DNA from: Billgrantia gudaonensis
GTDB lineage: Bacteria > Pseudomonadota > Gammaproteobacteria > Pseudomonadales > Halomonadaceae
Length of the DNA stretch: 64,000 nucleotides
Reading direction: 5' to 3'
Assembly: GCF_900100195.1 (NCBI RefSeq)
Contig: NZ_FNES01000004.1
Coordinates: 99,209 to 163,208, forward strand
Below the pieces are notes generated by a model, which made no database searches, was not told the DNA's origin, and saw only the letters and a program-made list of their open reading frames with translations. How positions within the stretch are numbered: the first letter of the stretch is position 1; each line of letters opens with the position of its first letter. The position numbers and the translations under genes are program-made. Positions 8,376 through 16,552 of the stretch are shown here, piece by piece.

Positions 8376-9353
8376 TCAGGCGCCCCACACATCCTTCAGA
8401 ACCCGCACCCAGTTCTCGCCCATGATCTTGCGCACCTGAGGCTCGCTGAAGCCGCGGCGCAGCAGCGCTTCGGTGAGATTGGGGAACTCGCCGATGGTGC
8501 GGATGCCCTCGGGATTGATGATCTTGCCGAAGTTGGTCAGGCGGCGGGCATAGCCCTTGTCGTGGGTGAGCCACTCGAAGAAGTCCTGGCCGTGGCCTTG
8601 AGTGAAGTCGGTACCGATGCCGATGGCATCCTCTCCGACGATGTTCATCACGTACTCGATGGCCTCGACGTAGTCGTCGACGGTGGCGTCGATGCCGGCG
8701 CGCAGGAAGGGGGTGAACATGGTCACGCCGACGAAGCCACCGTGGTCGGCGATGAACTGGAGCTCCTCGTCGGACTTGTTGCGCGGATGCTCCTTGAGGC
8801 CGGACGGCAGGCAGTGGGAGTAGCAGACCGGCTTCTGGGACTCGAGGATCACCTCCTCGGAGGTCTTGGCGCCGACGTGAGAGAGGTCGCACATGATGCC
8901 CACGCGGTTCATCTCGGCGACGATCTCGCGACCGAAGCCGGAGAGCCCGCCGTCGCGCTCGTAGCAACCGGTGCCCACCAGGTTCTGGGTGTTGTAGCAC
9001 AGCTGCACGATGCCCACGCCGAGCTGCTTGAATATCTCCACGTAGCCGATCTGGTCCTCGAAGGCGTGGGCGTTCTGGAAGCCGTAGATGATGCCGGTCT
9101 TGCCCTCTTCCTTGGCCCGTGTGATGTCAGCGGTGGTGCGCACCGGCCGAACCAGGTCGCTGCACTCGGCCATCAACTGGTTGGACTTGACGATATTGTC
9201 GACGGTGGCCTGGAACCCTTCCCACACCGAGACGGTGCAGTTGGCCGCCGTGAGGCCACCCCGGCGCATGTCCTCGAGCAATTCGCGATTCCACTTGGCG
9301 ATGATCAATCCATCGATGACGATGGCGTCCTGATGCAGCTGATTAGAGGTCAT
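8376..9353 (-). CDS. Membrane dipeptidase-like (M19 family) protein of the betaine cluster
   Basis: A 325-residue member of the M19 (renal dipeptidase) amidohydrolase family with a TIM-barrel pattern: YGFQNAHAFEDQIG, GVGIVQLCYNTQNLVGTGC, GLSGFGREIVAEMNRVGIMC, DLSHVGAKT, CYSHC, GIGTDFTQG and a terminal IMGENWVRVLKDVWG. The family's first metal motif (HxD in DGHxD) is absent: the N-terminus reads AIVIDGLIIAKWN. The bridging glutamate (GxEG) reads GFQNA. Two metal histidines (DLSHV, YSHC) remain. It may therefore not be a peptidase. The start at 9353 has GGAGA upstream. It heads the minus-strand dgc transcription unit, with a ~124-base gap to the next gene. Orthologues recalled from Pseudomonas occur in the same context. 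Confidence 0.85.
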   Translation of the reverse strand: MTSNQLHQDAIVIDGLIIAKWNRELLEDMRRGGLTAANCTVSVWEGFQATVDNIVKSNQLMAECSDLVRPVRTTADITRAKEEGKTGIIYGFQNAHAFEDQIGYVEIFKQLGVGIVQLCYNTQNLVGTGCYERDGGLSGFGREIVAEMNRVGIMCDLSHVGAKTSEEVILESQKPVCYSHCLPSGLKEHPRNKSDEELQFIADHGGFVGVTMFTPFLRAGIDATVDDYVEAIEYVMNIVGEDAIGIGTDFTQGHGQDFFEWLTHDKGYARRLTNFGKIINPEGIRTIGEFPNLTEALLRRGFSEPQVRKIMGENWVRVLKDVWGA

Positions 9354-9512
9354 GGCAGGGTCTCCGTGATGGTCGTTGCCTGGCGGCAGCATAGCGCCGG
9401 GCCGCCGGAGGGACGCCCGCTGGAAACGACGGCGAGGATTCCAAAAACGTCATCGGCTGCGTCGATGCGACGGAGTGCGCGGCCATGCCAGCGTCATGGC
9501 AAGCCAGGTGAG

Positions 9513-9540
9513 AAAAGGAAGAGGCCGCAATTGCGGCCTC
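9513..9540 (-). terminator. Intrinsic terminator of gbdR
   Basis: A perfect 20-base palindrome (GAGGCCGCAA / TTGCGGCCTC, 9521-9540) lies about 33 bases after the gbdR stop. On the minus strand it is followed by TTCCTTTTC, giving a hairpin plus T-rich tract. Confidence 0.75.
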
Positions 9541-9573
9541 GGAGGGAAGTCAGATTGGAATGGGACGCAGCGT

Positions 9574-10722
9574 TCAGGGTCTCACCGCCACGCTGGCGTA
9601 GGTGGGTTCGCCACGCGCCTGGTCGAGGGCCACGATGGCGCTGGAAACCGGCTCCTCGGGCACGGCCTGGAAGGCAGCCTGACGGAACAGTGCCTCGGCT
9701 TCCCTTTGCTCGAGCCGCACCGGCGGGTTGAGATGGCCGATGCGCTCGTCGCGCGGCGGGATACCGAAAAACTCCCGATAGCACTTGGAGAAGTGCGGCG
9801 TGGAGACGAAGCCGCAAGCCGAGGCGACCTCGATGATCGACATCGCCGTCTGCTTGAGCAGTTGGCGGGCGCGAGTCAAGCGCAGCTTGAGGTAGTAGCG
9901 CGACGGCGAGCAGTGCAGATTCTTCTGGAACAGTCGCTCGAGCTGACGCCGCGAGACACCGACGTAGCTGGCCAGTTCATCGAGGCCGATGGGCTCCTCG
10001 AGATTGGACTCCATCAGCGCCACGATCTCCAGCAGCTTGGGCTGGTTGGTGCCCAGTACATGGCGAAGGGGGATGCGCTGCTGATCCTGGTCGCTGCGCA
10101 CGCGTTCGCAAATGAACATCTCGGAGATGCCTGCCGCAAGCTCTCGACCATGATCGCACCGAATCAGCGTGAGCATCATATCGAGCGGCGCCGTGCCACC
10201 GGAGCAGGTCGCCCTGTCACGGTCGATCGAAAACAGGCGCGTGGTCAGCCCGACGCGCGGAAACGCCTCACGCATCGCCGCCATGCACTCCCAGTGCGTA
10301 CTCACCTCGTAGTCGTCGAGTAGGCCCGACTTGGCGAGTGCCCAACTGCCGGTGCAGATGGCGCCGAGGCGACGTGACAGGCGCGCCTGGCCTTGCAGCC
10401 AAGTGACGTGCTCGCGCTGCACGCTACGGTGGGGAGCTACGCCACCACACACGATGACCATGTCGAGGCTGAGCGGCGTGCGAATCGATACATCGGGCGT
10501 CACTCTCAGGCCGTCGCTGGCGCTGACCGGCTCGCCGTCCAGCGTGAGCGTGTACCAACGATAGAGTTCGCTGCCGGCAAGCTGGTTGGCCATGCGCAGT
10601 GGTTCGATGGCCGACGCCAGCGAGATCAGCGTGAAGTTCTCCAGCAGCAGAAAGCCTATGCTCAATGCCTTCTTGGGAGATACCGGGGCGCCGGACGGGG
10701 TTGCGTGCGATGACATCGACAT
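9574..10722 (-). CDS. gbdR: AraC-family glycine betaine/dimethylglycine-responsive activator
   Basis: A 382-residue transcription factor with an N-terminal DJ-1/PfpI-type (GATase1-like) domain (about residues 20-210; LSIGFLLLENFTLISLASAIEPLR, then GAICTGSWALAKSGLLD) and a C-terminal AraC double helix-turn-helix (about 235-335; LDELASYVGVSRRQLERLF and IIEVASACGFVSTPHFSK). GbdR in Pseudomonas activates betaine and dimethylglycine catabolism genes. The adjacent dgc operon and the domain order support the assignment. The start at 10722 has GGAGAG about nine bases upstream; a second ATG two codons later is too far from it. The gene is transcribed toward the dgc operon, and its terminator separates the two. 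Confidence 0.88.
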   Translation of the reverse strand: MSMSSHATPSGAPVSPKKALSIGFLLLENFTLISLASAIEPLRMANQLAGSELYRWYTLTLDGEPVSASDGLRVTPDVSIRTPLSLDMVIVCGGVAPHRSVQREHVTWLQGQARLSRRLGAICTGSWALAKSGLLDDYEVSTHWECMAAMREAFPRVGLTTRLFSIDRDRATCSGGTAPLDMMLTLIRCDHGRELAAGISEMFICERVRSDQDQQRIPLRHVLGTNQPKLLEIVALMESNLEEPIGLDELASYVGVSRRQLERLFQKNLHCSPSRYYLKLRLTRARQLLKQTAMSIIEVASACGFVSTPHFSKCYREFFGIPPRDERIGHLNPPVRLEQREAEALFRQAAFQAVPEEPVSSAIVALDQARGEPTYASVAVRP

Positions 10723-11018
10723 GATCTTTCTCTCCACATGCACATGGCCACGCCCGTCAGGGTGGGCCGCGGCCGCCATTGTTCTTGTCTGCCTTCGGTG
10801 ACCGCCGATCGTGCAATGACGACAGGCGTGTCGCTTTCAGGCATGCGCGAGCGCAGAATATCGGATGTGCACTTAGCGAGCCTATCGTTTTTTCCTTCGG
10901 CGATAGACAGTCTCGATTACCTTTGACAATCGCCGAGCTGGCGTCCGCCCACCCCTGATAGCTGTCGACATGCACGTGAAACGATATCATGGTCTGTCGT
11001 ATTTGATCGGAAGTCGCC
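10723..11018. promoter_or_regulatory. Divergent intergenic region between gbdR and the sensor kinase gene
   Basis: About 300 bases without a credible gene, so promoters for both divergent genes must lie here. A short inverted repeat (CTATCG at 10882-10887, CGATAG at 10901-10906) flanks a T-rich spacer. No clear -35/-10 pair or AraC-type operator could be assigned by eye. Confidence 0.4.
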
Positions 11019-12284
11019 ATGCCTGCCACTCTGCCCCTGCCGTTGTCGACACCCAGCCGCAATCTGGTGCGCCTGACCATCGTGCGTGGCATCACCTGGA
11101 CCGGATTCCTGGTCGCCATCGTCATCGGCATCGAACTGCTGCATTTCGACCTGCACGTCGAAGCAGTGATCGGCGTGGTCGTCGCCATGGGATTGATCAA
11201 TCTCCTCACCTGGTGGCGTCTGGGCCGCCACTGGGCCGTCACCCATCCCGAGAACCTCCTCCACTTGCTCGCCGACCTGGTCGGGTTGACGCTGCTGTTC
11301 TACTTCACGGGCGGTTCCACCAATCCTTTCATCACCTACTATCTGGTCCCGGTAACCATCGCCGCTGCCACCCTGCCGTGGCACTGCGCCTGGATCATTG
11401 CCGCCGTGGCCCTGTTGGCCTACACCCTGCTGCTGTTCGCCTATCACCCAGTACCGCAGCTCACCCAGCACTACGGCGATGACAGGATCAACCTGCACGT
11501 GCTGGGGATGTGGCTGAACTTCGCCCTGTCGGCCGGACTGGTCTCCTTCTTCATCTACAAGATGGCGCATGCCCTGCGCCACCGTGATCAGGCTCTGTCG
11601 CACACTCGTGAAGCGGCACTGCGCAACGAACAGGTGCTGGCGGTGGCCACCCAGGCAGCCGGCACGGCCCACGAGCTGGGCACGCCGCTGTCGACCATGG
11701 CGGTGCTGCTCAGCGACATGCGCAAGGATGCCGAAGCCGATGGGCCGCTGCGCCAGGACATCGACCTGCTGCGCCAGCAGGTCGAGCTGTGCAAGTCGCG
11801 CCTGCGCAATCTGGTGGAAAGTGCCGACCGCCGCCGCATGGCGGTGCCTGAACGTCGCGATGCCCGCGACTGGCTGACTGCCGTGGTACAGCGCTGGCTG
11901 GTGCTGCGCCCCGACGTGAGCCACGAGCTGACCATCGCCGACCAGCGTGGCACGCCTTGGCTGACCGTCGACGCCACCCTCGACCAGGCACTCACCAACC
12001 TGCTCAACAATGCCGCCGATGCCAGTCCCGACGACATTCACATCTCGCTGGAGTGGACCGCCGACGAGGTAGTGATCGACATACGCGACCGGGGGCCCGG
12101 CGTGGCGATGGACATCGCCGACCAGCTCGGCGAAACCTTCGTCTCGACCAAGAGCAAGGGGCTGGGCATCGGGCTGTTTCTGACCCACGCCACCATCAAC
12201 CGCTTCGGCGGCGGCGTAAGCCTGTACAATCACCCGGAGGGAGGCACGCTGACGGAAGTGATCCTGCCTCGTAGCCACGCCTGA
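11019..12284 (+). CDS. roxS: RegB/PrrB/RoxS-type redox sensor histidine kinase
   Basis: A 421-residue membrane histidine kinase with about six hydrophobic helices in the first 185 residues. The RegB-family quinone-site motif GGSTNPF is at 98-104. The H-box GTAHELGTPLS has the phosphorylated His at 218, and a cysteine at 258 (VELCKSRL) is spaced 40 residues after the His, exactly as His225 and Cys265 in Rhodobacter RegB. N, G1 and G2 ATPase boxes follow (LTNLLNNAADAS, DRGPGVAM, GLGIGLFL). The protein should sense quinone or redox state and phosphorylate the regulator encoded 23 bases downstream. In Pseudomonas the RoxSR pair controls terminal oxidases. The symbol is by homology only. Confidence 0.85.
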   Translation: MPATLPLPLSTPSRNLVRLTIVRGITWTGFLVAIVIGIELLHFDLHVEAVIGVVVAMGLINLLTWWRLGRHWAVTHPENLLHLLADLVGLTLLFYFTGGSTNPFITYYLVPVTIAAATLPWHCAWIIAAVALLAYTLLLFAYHPVPQLTQHYGDDRINLHVLGMWLNFALSAGLVSFFIYKMAHALRHRDQALSHTREAALRNEQVLAVATQAAGTAHELGTPLSTMAVLLSDMRKDAEADGPLRQDIDLLRQQVELCKSRLRNLVESADRRRMAVPERRDARDWLTAVVQRWLVLRPDVSHELTIADQRGTPWLTVDATLDQALTNLLNNAADASPDDIHISLEWTADEVVIDIRDRGPGVAMDIADQLGETFVSTKSKGLGIGLFLTHATINRFGGGVSLYNHPEGGTLTEVILPRSHA

Positions 12285-12307
12285 GCCATCCACACGACGA
12301 GGACACC

Positions 12308-12847
12308 ATGCAAGACGCCGACTCCCGCCTGCTGATCATCGACGACGACGAGATGTTCTGCCACGTGCTGTCGCGCGCCCTGACGCGACGCGGCTTCGAG
12401 GTTCTGGTCGCGCACGATGCCGACCATGCGTTGAGCCTGGCAAGGCAGCACCAGCCAGGGATCGCCACCCTGGACCTCAAGCTCGAGCACAGTTCGGGCC
12501 TCAAGCTGCTGCCGGAGCTTCTCGACATCGTGCCCGACTGTCGCGTCGTGGTGCTGACGGGCTATTCCAGCATCGCCACGGCCGTGGAGGCCATCAAACT
12601 CGGCGCGGTCAACTACCTGTGCAAGCCCGCCGATGCCGACGAGATCCTCACCGCTCTGGGTCGGGAAGCCGGCGACCCGGATGCCGAGGTGGCCGACAAT
12701 CCGCCTTCCATCAACCGGGTCGCCTGGGAGCACATTCAGAAAGTGCTACAGGAGCACGACGGCAACATCTCCGCCACCGCACGGGCGCTGGGCATGCACC
12801 GCCGCACTCTGCAGCGCAAGCTGCAGAAGCGCCCGGTGAGGCGCTGA
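12308..12847 (+). CDS. roxR: RegA/PrrA/RoxR-type response regulator
   Basis: A 179-residue response regulator. The receiver domain (about 1-125) has an acidic pocket LLIIDDDEMF, phospho-accepting Asp56 in ATLDLKL, Thr in VVLTGYSS and Lys in YLCKPA. A Fis-type helix-turn-helix ends the protein (ISATARALGMHRRTLQRKLQK). Length and domain layout match RegA/ActR/RoxR, which lack a sigma-54 AAA+ domain. It is cotranscribed with the kinase gene upstream. Likely targets are respiratory or redox genes; none is proven here. Confidence 0.87.
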   Translation: MQDADSRLLIIDDDEMFCHVLSRALTRRGFEVLVAHDADHALSLARQHQPGIATLDLKLEHSSGLKLLPELLDIVPDCRVVVLTGYSSIATAVEAIKLGAVNYLCKPADADEILTALGREAGDPDAEVADNPPSINRVAWEHIQKVLQEHDGNISATARALGMHRRTLQRKLQKRPVRR

Positions 12848-12954
12848 AGCTACGGGCTACGGGCTACGAGCTGCTAAAGGCTCCGTTGCCCAAGCGATGG
12901 ATGCAATCATCGCCCGCAGCTCGAAACCCGGGACCCGCAGCTGGCGCATAGCGC
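12848..12954. repeat. Short GCTACGGGCTAC-type intergenic repeat
   Basis: Between two convergent genes, roxR and the 3-hydroxybutyrate dehydrogenase gene, lies a run of imperfect copies of GCTACGGG followed by GAGCTGC, then AGCTCGAAACCCGGGACCC. It belongs to the same low-complexity style as the dgcA-dgcB repeat, but with a different unit. No gene is seen. Confidence 0.45.
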
Positions 12955-13725
12955 CTACTGCGCCGTCCACCCCAGGTCGATGTTCCAGCTCGACCCGGTC
13001 ACCGCGCCAGCGGCATCGGATGCGAGATAGGCGACCATCTGCGCTACCTCGGCGGGTTCGATCAAGCGCTTGATGGCGGCGTTCTTGAGCATCACCTGCT
13101 CGATGACTTCCTGCTCTTCCATGCCATGCAGCCTGGCCTGATCGGCGATCTGGTTGTCCACCAGCGGCGTCTTGACGTAGGCGGGGCAGATGGCATTCGC
13201 CGTGATGCCCTGGCTACCACCCTCGAGGGCCGCTGTCTTGGTGAGTCCGATGAGGCCGTGCTTGGCGCTGATGTAAGCCGCCTTGCCGGGAGACGCCACC
13301 TGGGCATGCACCGAGGCGATGTTGACGATCCTACCCCAACCGTTGTCGCGCATGGATGGCCAGCAGGCCTGGCTGAGCAGGAACGGCGCGGTGAGCATCA
13401 AGTCGACGATCTGGCGCCACTTCGCCTCCGGAAAGTCCTCGATGGAAGAGACGTGCTGAATGCCGGCATTGTTGACCAGGATATCGACACGCCCGAAGCG
13501 CTTGACGGCTTCGTCCACGGCTGCCCGGCAGGCATCGGCATCGGTCAGATCGGCGCGAAAGAACACCGCTCCCACCGCTTCGGCCTTCTCGGCCGCCTGT
13601 TCATTGAAGTCCACGGCGAGAACCTGATGCCCGAGCTCTCTGAAATGGTCGACAACGGCTTCGCCGATACCGCTGGCAGTACCGGTGACCAGGGCCACGC
13701 GCGGGGTCTTCGTCGCTTGCGTCAT
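12955..13725 (-). CDS. bdhA: D-3-hydroxybutyrate dehydrogenase
   Basis: A 256-residue short-chain dehydrogenase that converts 3-hydroxybutyrate and acetoacetate with NAD(H). Visible motifs are TGTASGIGEAV (cofactor loop, residues ~14-24), NNAGIQHV, the catalytic Ser in VNIASVHAQVAS, and YISAKHG (YxxxK). The segment GIQHVSSIEDFPEAKW and the C-terminal SGSSWNIDLGWTAQ type ending match the 3-hydroxybutyrate dehydrogenase subfamily. The start at 13725 follows AGGAG; an upstream in-frame ATG is not preceded by a site. scoAB, which activate acetoacetate, are 3 kb away, giving a likely PHB/ketone-body route. Confidence 0.88.
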   Translation of the reverse strand: MTQATKTPRVALVTGTASGIGEAVVDHFRELGHQVLAVDFNEQAAEKAEAVGAVFFRADLTDADACRAAVDEAVKRFGRVDILVNNAGIQHVSSIEDFPEAKWRQIVDLMLTAPFLLSQACWPSMRDNGWGRIVNIASVHAQVASPGKAAYISAKHGLIGLTKTAALEGGSQGITANAICPAYVKTPLVDNQIADQARLHGMEEQEVIEQVMLKNAAIKRLIEPAEVAQMVAYLASDAAGAVTGSSWNIDLGWTAQ

Positions 13726-13815
13726 GGGAAGAGCTCCTCTCGGTGAATCGAATGATCGTGAAATGCGGCAGTGCAAAACACCCAGCATAAGCATCCCGCC
13801 GCGTTGGCGCCAGCC

Positions 13816-14256
13816 TCAGGTTTCGGGCGTCATCACACGCTCCATCAAGCGCTGGGCGAGACGACTGGCTTCTTCGGCTGCATCCAGGTCGGAAAGATCG
13901 TCGAGCAGCTCGCAGCGCCATAGCCAGGTGCCGTCGGAGAGGCACTCGGCAGTGAACGGGTAACGCCCCGACGGAAAGCCGAAGGCCTGCCGCCGTCCCG
14001 GCTGCGGCGCGGGATTGCCCGGCTCGGCCGGTACCAACACCAGCGACAGCGAAACCGGCGTGATCAACGCACCGGCGAGGTAGGCTTGCTCGTGCCCCTG
14101 CTCCGGCCCCGCATCGAAGGTCTGAAAACACAGCGTGTCGACCGACAGGCGCGAATTGGCGTTGGACGCCGCGGCCAGTTCCTCGCGTCGATCCTGTTCC
14201 CAGGTCGTCGCCAGGCGACGCAATCGTTCGTATTGATCGAGGCTCAGGCTCTGCAT
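13816..14256 (-). CDS. HybE-like [NiFe]-hydrogenase chaperone family protein
   Basis: A 146-residue protein related to the HybE family: FDAGPEQGHEQAYLAGALITPVSL is like the family's LGVLITPWFMNLVLLP core, and FGFPSGRYPFTAE resembles its LPSG stretch. HybE proteins assist Tat-dependent hydrogenase maturation, but no hydrogenase gene is present in this window, so the protein may do something else or act on a distant locus. The start at 14256 has AAGGAG upstream. It is divergent from the inositol monophosphatase-family gene, with about 86 bases between them. Confidence 0.6.
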   Translation of the reverse strand: MQSLSLDQYERLRRLATTWEQDRREELAAASNANSRLSVDTLCFQTFDAGPEQGHEQAYLAGALITPVSLSLVLVPAEPGNPAPQPGRRQAFGFPSGRYPFTAECLSDGTWLWRCELLDDLSDLDAAEEASRLAQRLMERVMTPET

Positions 14257-14342
14257 GGAATCTCCTTGTCGGCCAAGTTCGCGTTCGGCATGCAACGCGT
14301 CGACTGCTATTCTGGCAGTTCACTTCCCCACGAGGAATGATC

Positions 14343-15158
14343 ATGCGTCCGCAACAGCGGCTCGAGCTGGCCGTCGCCATCGCCCGGGAAGCGGGCGAAC
14401 GCATCATCGATGCCCGGCGAGAGCATCGTTTCAGTCATCACTACAAAGACGGCCAGGAGCTGGTCACCGACGTCGATGTCGCCGTCGATACCTTGATCGG
14501 CGAACGCCTGGCCACCCAGCTGCCCGACGACGAACGCCTCAGCGAGGAACTGGCACCGGCATTGGACCGGCTTGCCCAAGCCGAAGCCCTGTGGGTGGTG
14601 GACCCGATCGACGGCACGGTGAACTTCGCTCACGGCCTGTATCACGTGGCCGTCTCCATTGCCTGGGCCAGCCACGGCGAAGTGTGCCTGGGCGTGGTGC
14701 ATGCCCCCTTCCTGGGCGAGACCTTCACGGCGCTCAAGGGCCAGGGCGCCTGGTGCAACGACAAGCCGATTCGCGCCAGCCGCACCAACGATCTCGACCG
14801 GTGTCTGGTCGGCACGGGCTTCCCGTATCGTCGCGACAGCCGTCCTCCGCTGATGCGCCGTCTGGAAGCGGTGCTGACCCACTGTCGCGACGTGCGCCGC
14901 AACGGCTCTGCAGCACTCGACCTGTGTGACGTGGCATGCGGACGCCTCGACGCCTATTACGAGAGCGTCTCCCCCTGGGATTTCGCCGCTGGCCAGTTGA
15001 TTGCTCGAGAAGCCGGCGCCCGGACCGGCCACTTGTATCCTTGTCCGGGAGGCATTCCGCCGGACCTCTACGGCGAAAACCTGCTGGTGGCGAGCCCCGA
15101 GGTGCATGGAGAGCTCGCCGAACTGCTCCGCGCCGCGGACGACGACCGACTCGCCTGA
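14343..15158 (+). CDS. Inositol monophosphatase-family phosphatase
   Basis: A 271-residue Mg2+-dependent phosphatase of the IMPase/FBPase/CysQ superfamily. Metal-site motifs are LSEELAPA (shortened first motif), WVVDPIDGTVNFAHG near residue 84, and SPWDFAAGQLIAREAGA near 212. The substrate is not decided by sequence: inositol-1-phosphate, PAP or another sugar phosphate. The start at 14343 is chosen because GAGGA lies six bases upstream; the ATG at 14337 is too close to it. Confidence 0.85.
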   Translation: MRPQQRLELAVAIAREAGERIIDARREHRFSHHYKDGQELVTDVDVAVDTLIGERLATQLPDDERLSEELAPALDRLAQAEALWVVDPIDGTVNFAHGLYHVAVSIAWASHGEVCLGVVHAPFLGETFTALKGQGAWCNDKPIRASRTNDLDRCLVGTGFPYRRDSRPPLMRRLEAVLTHCRDVRRNGSAALDLCDVACGRLDAYYESVSPWDFAAGQLIAREAGARTGHLYPCPGGIPPDLYGENLLVASPEVHGELAELLRAADDDRLA

Positions 15159-15258
15159 CAGCCTCGATAGTGGCGGGCAATGGCATGGCTAGCGGTGCAC
15201 TATTGGCGACGAGCACGATGCTCCGTCAGAATGGCGTCGTCCAACGAGGAGGTTGAAT

Positions 15259-15534
15259 ATGTTCGTCGTCATCTACGGTCGTCCCGGTTGCCCCTTTTGC
15301 ACCCGCGCCCAGGCACTGGCCGAGCGGCTCGAAGCCGCAGGCATCCTTCGTGGACAGCGCTACGTGGACATCTGGGCCGAGGGAATCAGCAAGGCCGACC
15401 TCGCCGAGCGCATCGGCAAGCCGGTTCACACCGTACCGCAGGTCTTCGTCGATCAGCGTCATGTCGGCGGTTTCACGGAGTTCGACCAGTTCGTCCGTGA
15501 GCGCGGCCTGTTGGCTCCCAGCCAGAGCGCCTGA
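15259..15534 (+). CDS. grxA: Glutaredoxin 1-type protein
   Basis: A 91-residue dithiol glutaredoxin with a CPFC active site (GRPGCPFCTRA), cis-proline segment TVPQVFVDQ and GSH-binding GGFTEFDQF. The arrangement with VDIWAEGISKADLA matches E. coli GrxA rather than GrxC. It reduces disulfides and ribonucleotide reductase using glutathione. AGGAGG lies six bases before the ATG; a TTG two codons earlier is not needed. No operon partner is evident. Confidence 0.88.
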   Translation: MFVVIYGRPGCPFCTRAQALAERLEAAGILRGQRYVDIWAEGISKADLAERIGKPVHTVPQVFVDQRHVGGFTEFDQFVRERGLLAPSQSA

Positions 15535-15642
15535 GGTAGGATCTCGGCGTTCCTAACGTTCTTGCCCCGTTGAAAGCTCATCGCTGCCCTAGACCTATAC
15601 TGACGTCGTTCGACGGCGCATCAGGACAGAGGGAATGGCGCG

Positions 15643-16410
15643 ATGCAACGGGAAGAATTCGTCCAGCAGCTTTGGCTCGACTACATCCACCGACACCCGG
15701 ATGTCGGTGCCTTGCGCCTATGGCCGACCGACGCTCCAGCCGAATATCTGACCCTGCTGACGCTCAACCACGGCCCGTTCGCCGCCCGTGAGCTCACGCC
15801 CTCACTGGGGCGGCTAGGCTATCGACCCATGCAGCACTACGCCATGGCCGATCGCGGCCTGCTGGTGTCGTTGCTGGCTCCCGTCGACGATGGCGCCTGG
15901 CTGGTTCTCGCTGAACTGCAGCTGGGCACCCTGTCGCGCGCACCCCGTGAATGCTTGACCGACCTCGTCGAGCGCACCCACCCGCGCGACGGCCGTGGAC
16001 AGGACCTGCTATGCCGCGGGCGGCCCTGGCCAATGCCCGATTGGCACACCTATCGAAGGCTGCACGACGCCCATCCATTGGCGGGCTGGCTGGCCGCGAT
16101 GGGGCCGAGCATGCATCACGCGGGCTACGACTGCGAGCGGCTCGACAGCGATCTGGCCACGTTGGATACCGCCATGGAACAGGCCGGCCTCTACGGCAGC
16201 GCCGACCGACATCACGGCATCCTTCCCATTTCGCCGCTGCTGGAGTATCGCTTCTACCCCACCAGCTCGCGGCGCCTGGCCTTCGCCGATGGCGACGAGC
16301 ACCGCATCGATCTGGGCGGACTCGCCCTGGTGCAGAAGTGCCTCAGCAACGACCATGAGCGTGCCGTGGAACTGTTGCTCCCACACCACACGCGCTGCGA
16401 GATCGGTTGA
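15643..16410 (+). CDS. DUF1338-like (HglS family) hypothetical protein
   Basis: A 255-residue soluble protein. The N-terminal QQLWLDYIHRHPD, the middle LLAELQLGTLS, and the C-terminal PLLEYRFYPTSSRRLAFADG resemble short DUF1338 proteins, the family of 2-oxoadipate dioxygenase/decarboxylase HglS (YdcJ). The metal ligands of HglS cannot be placed with confidence. GAGGG is nine bases upstream of the start. A DnaA-box palindrome and a shared terminator follow. Function is uncertain; a metal-dependent oxygenase is the best guess. Confidence 0.5.
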   Translation: MQREEFVQQLWLDYIHRHPDVGALRLWPTDAPAEYLTLLTLNHGPFAARELTPSLGRLGYRPMQHYAMADRGLLVSLLAPVDDGAWLVLAELQLGTLSRAPRECLTDLVERTHPRDGRGQDLLCRGRPWPMPDWHTYRRLHDAHPLAGWLAAMGPSMHHAGYDCERLDSDLATLDTAMEQAGLYGSADRHHGILPISPLLEYRFYPTSSRRLAFADGDEHRIDLGGLALVQKCLSNDHERAVELLLPHHTRCEIG

Positions 16411-16414
16411 CCGT

Positions 16415-16443
16415 GCGTTATCCACAAAATCTGTGGATAACGC
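16415..16443. promoter_or_regulatory. Perfect palindrome of two inverted consensus DnaA boxes
   Basis: Two arms, GCGTTATCCACA (16415-16426) and TGTGGATAACGC (16432-16443), are exact inverted copies around a five-base AAATC centre. Each contains the consensus DnaA box TTATCCACA. It begins five bases after a gene end. It could bind DnaA (titration or regulation), though a perfect inverted repeat can also fold as a terminator. No AT-rich unwinding region or dnaA/dnaN gene is nearby, so it is not an obvious oriC. Confidence 0.7.
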
Positions 16444-16514
16444 TGTGCAAGGCCAGCGCCGAGCGATCGCTGATCAGCATGAGCATGGCGTTCGGCTCGA
16501 TATGCTCAGTTTTT

Positions 16515-16552
16515 CGACAAAGGCCCGAGCCAGTTGGCTCGGGCCTTTGTCG
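16515..16552. terminator. Bidirectional hairpin between convergent genes
   Basis: A 17-base-pair stem (CGACAAAGGCCCGAGCC and its complement) with a four-base AGTT loop lies between the DUF1338-like gene and scoB. The stem is symmetrical enough to serve both strands, but neither side has a long T tract. Confidence 0.65.
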
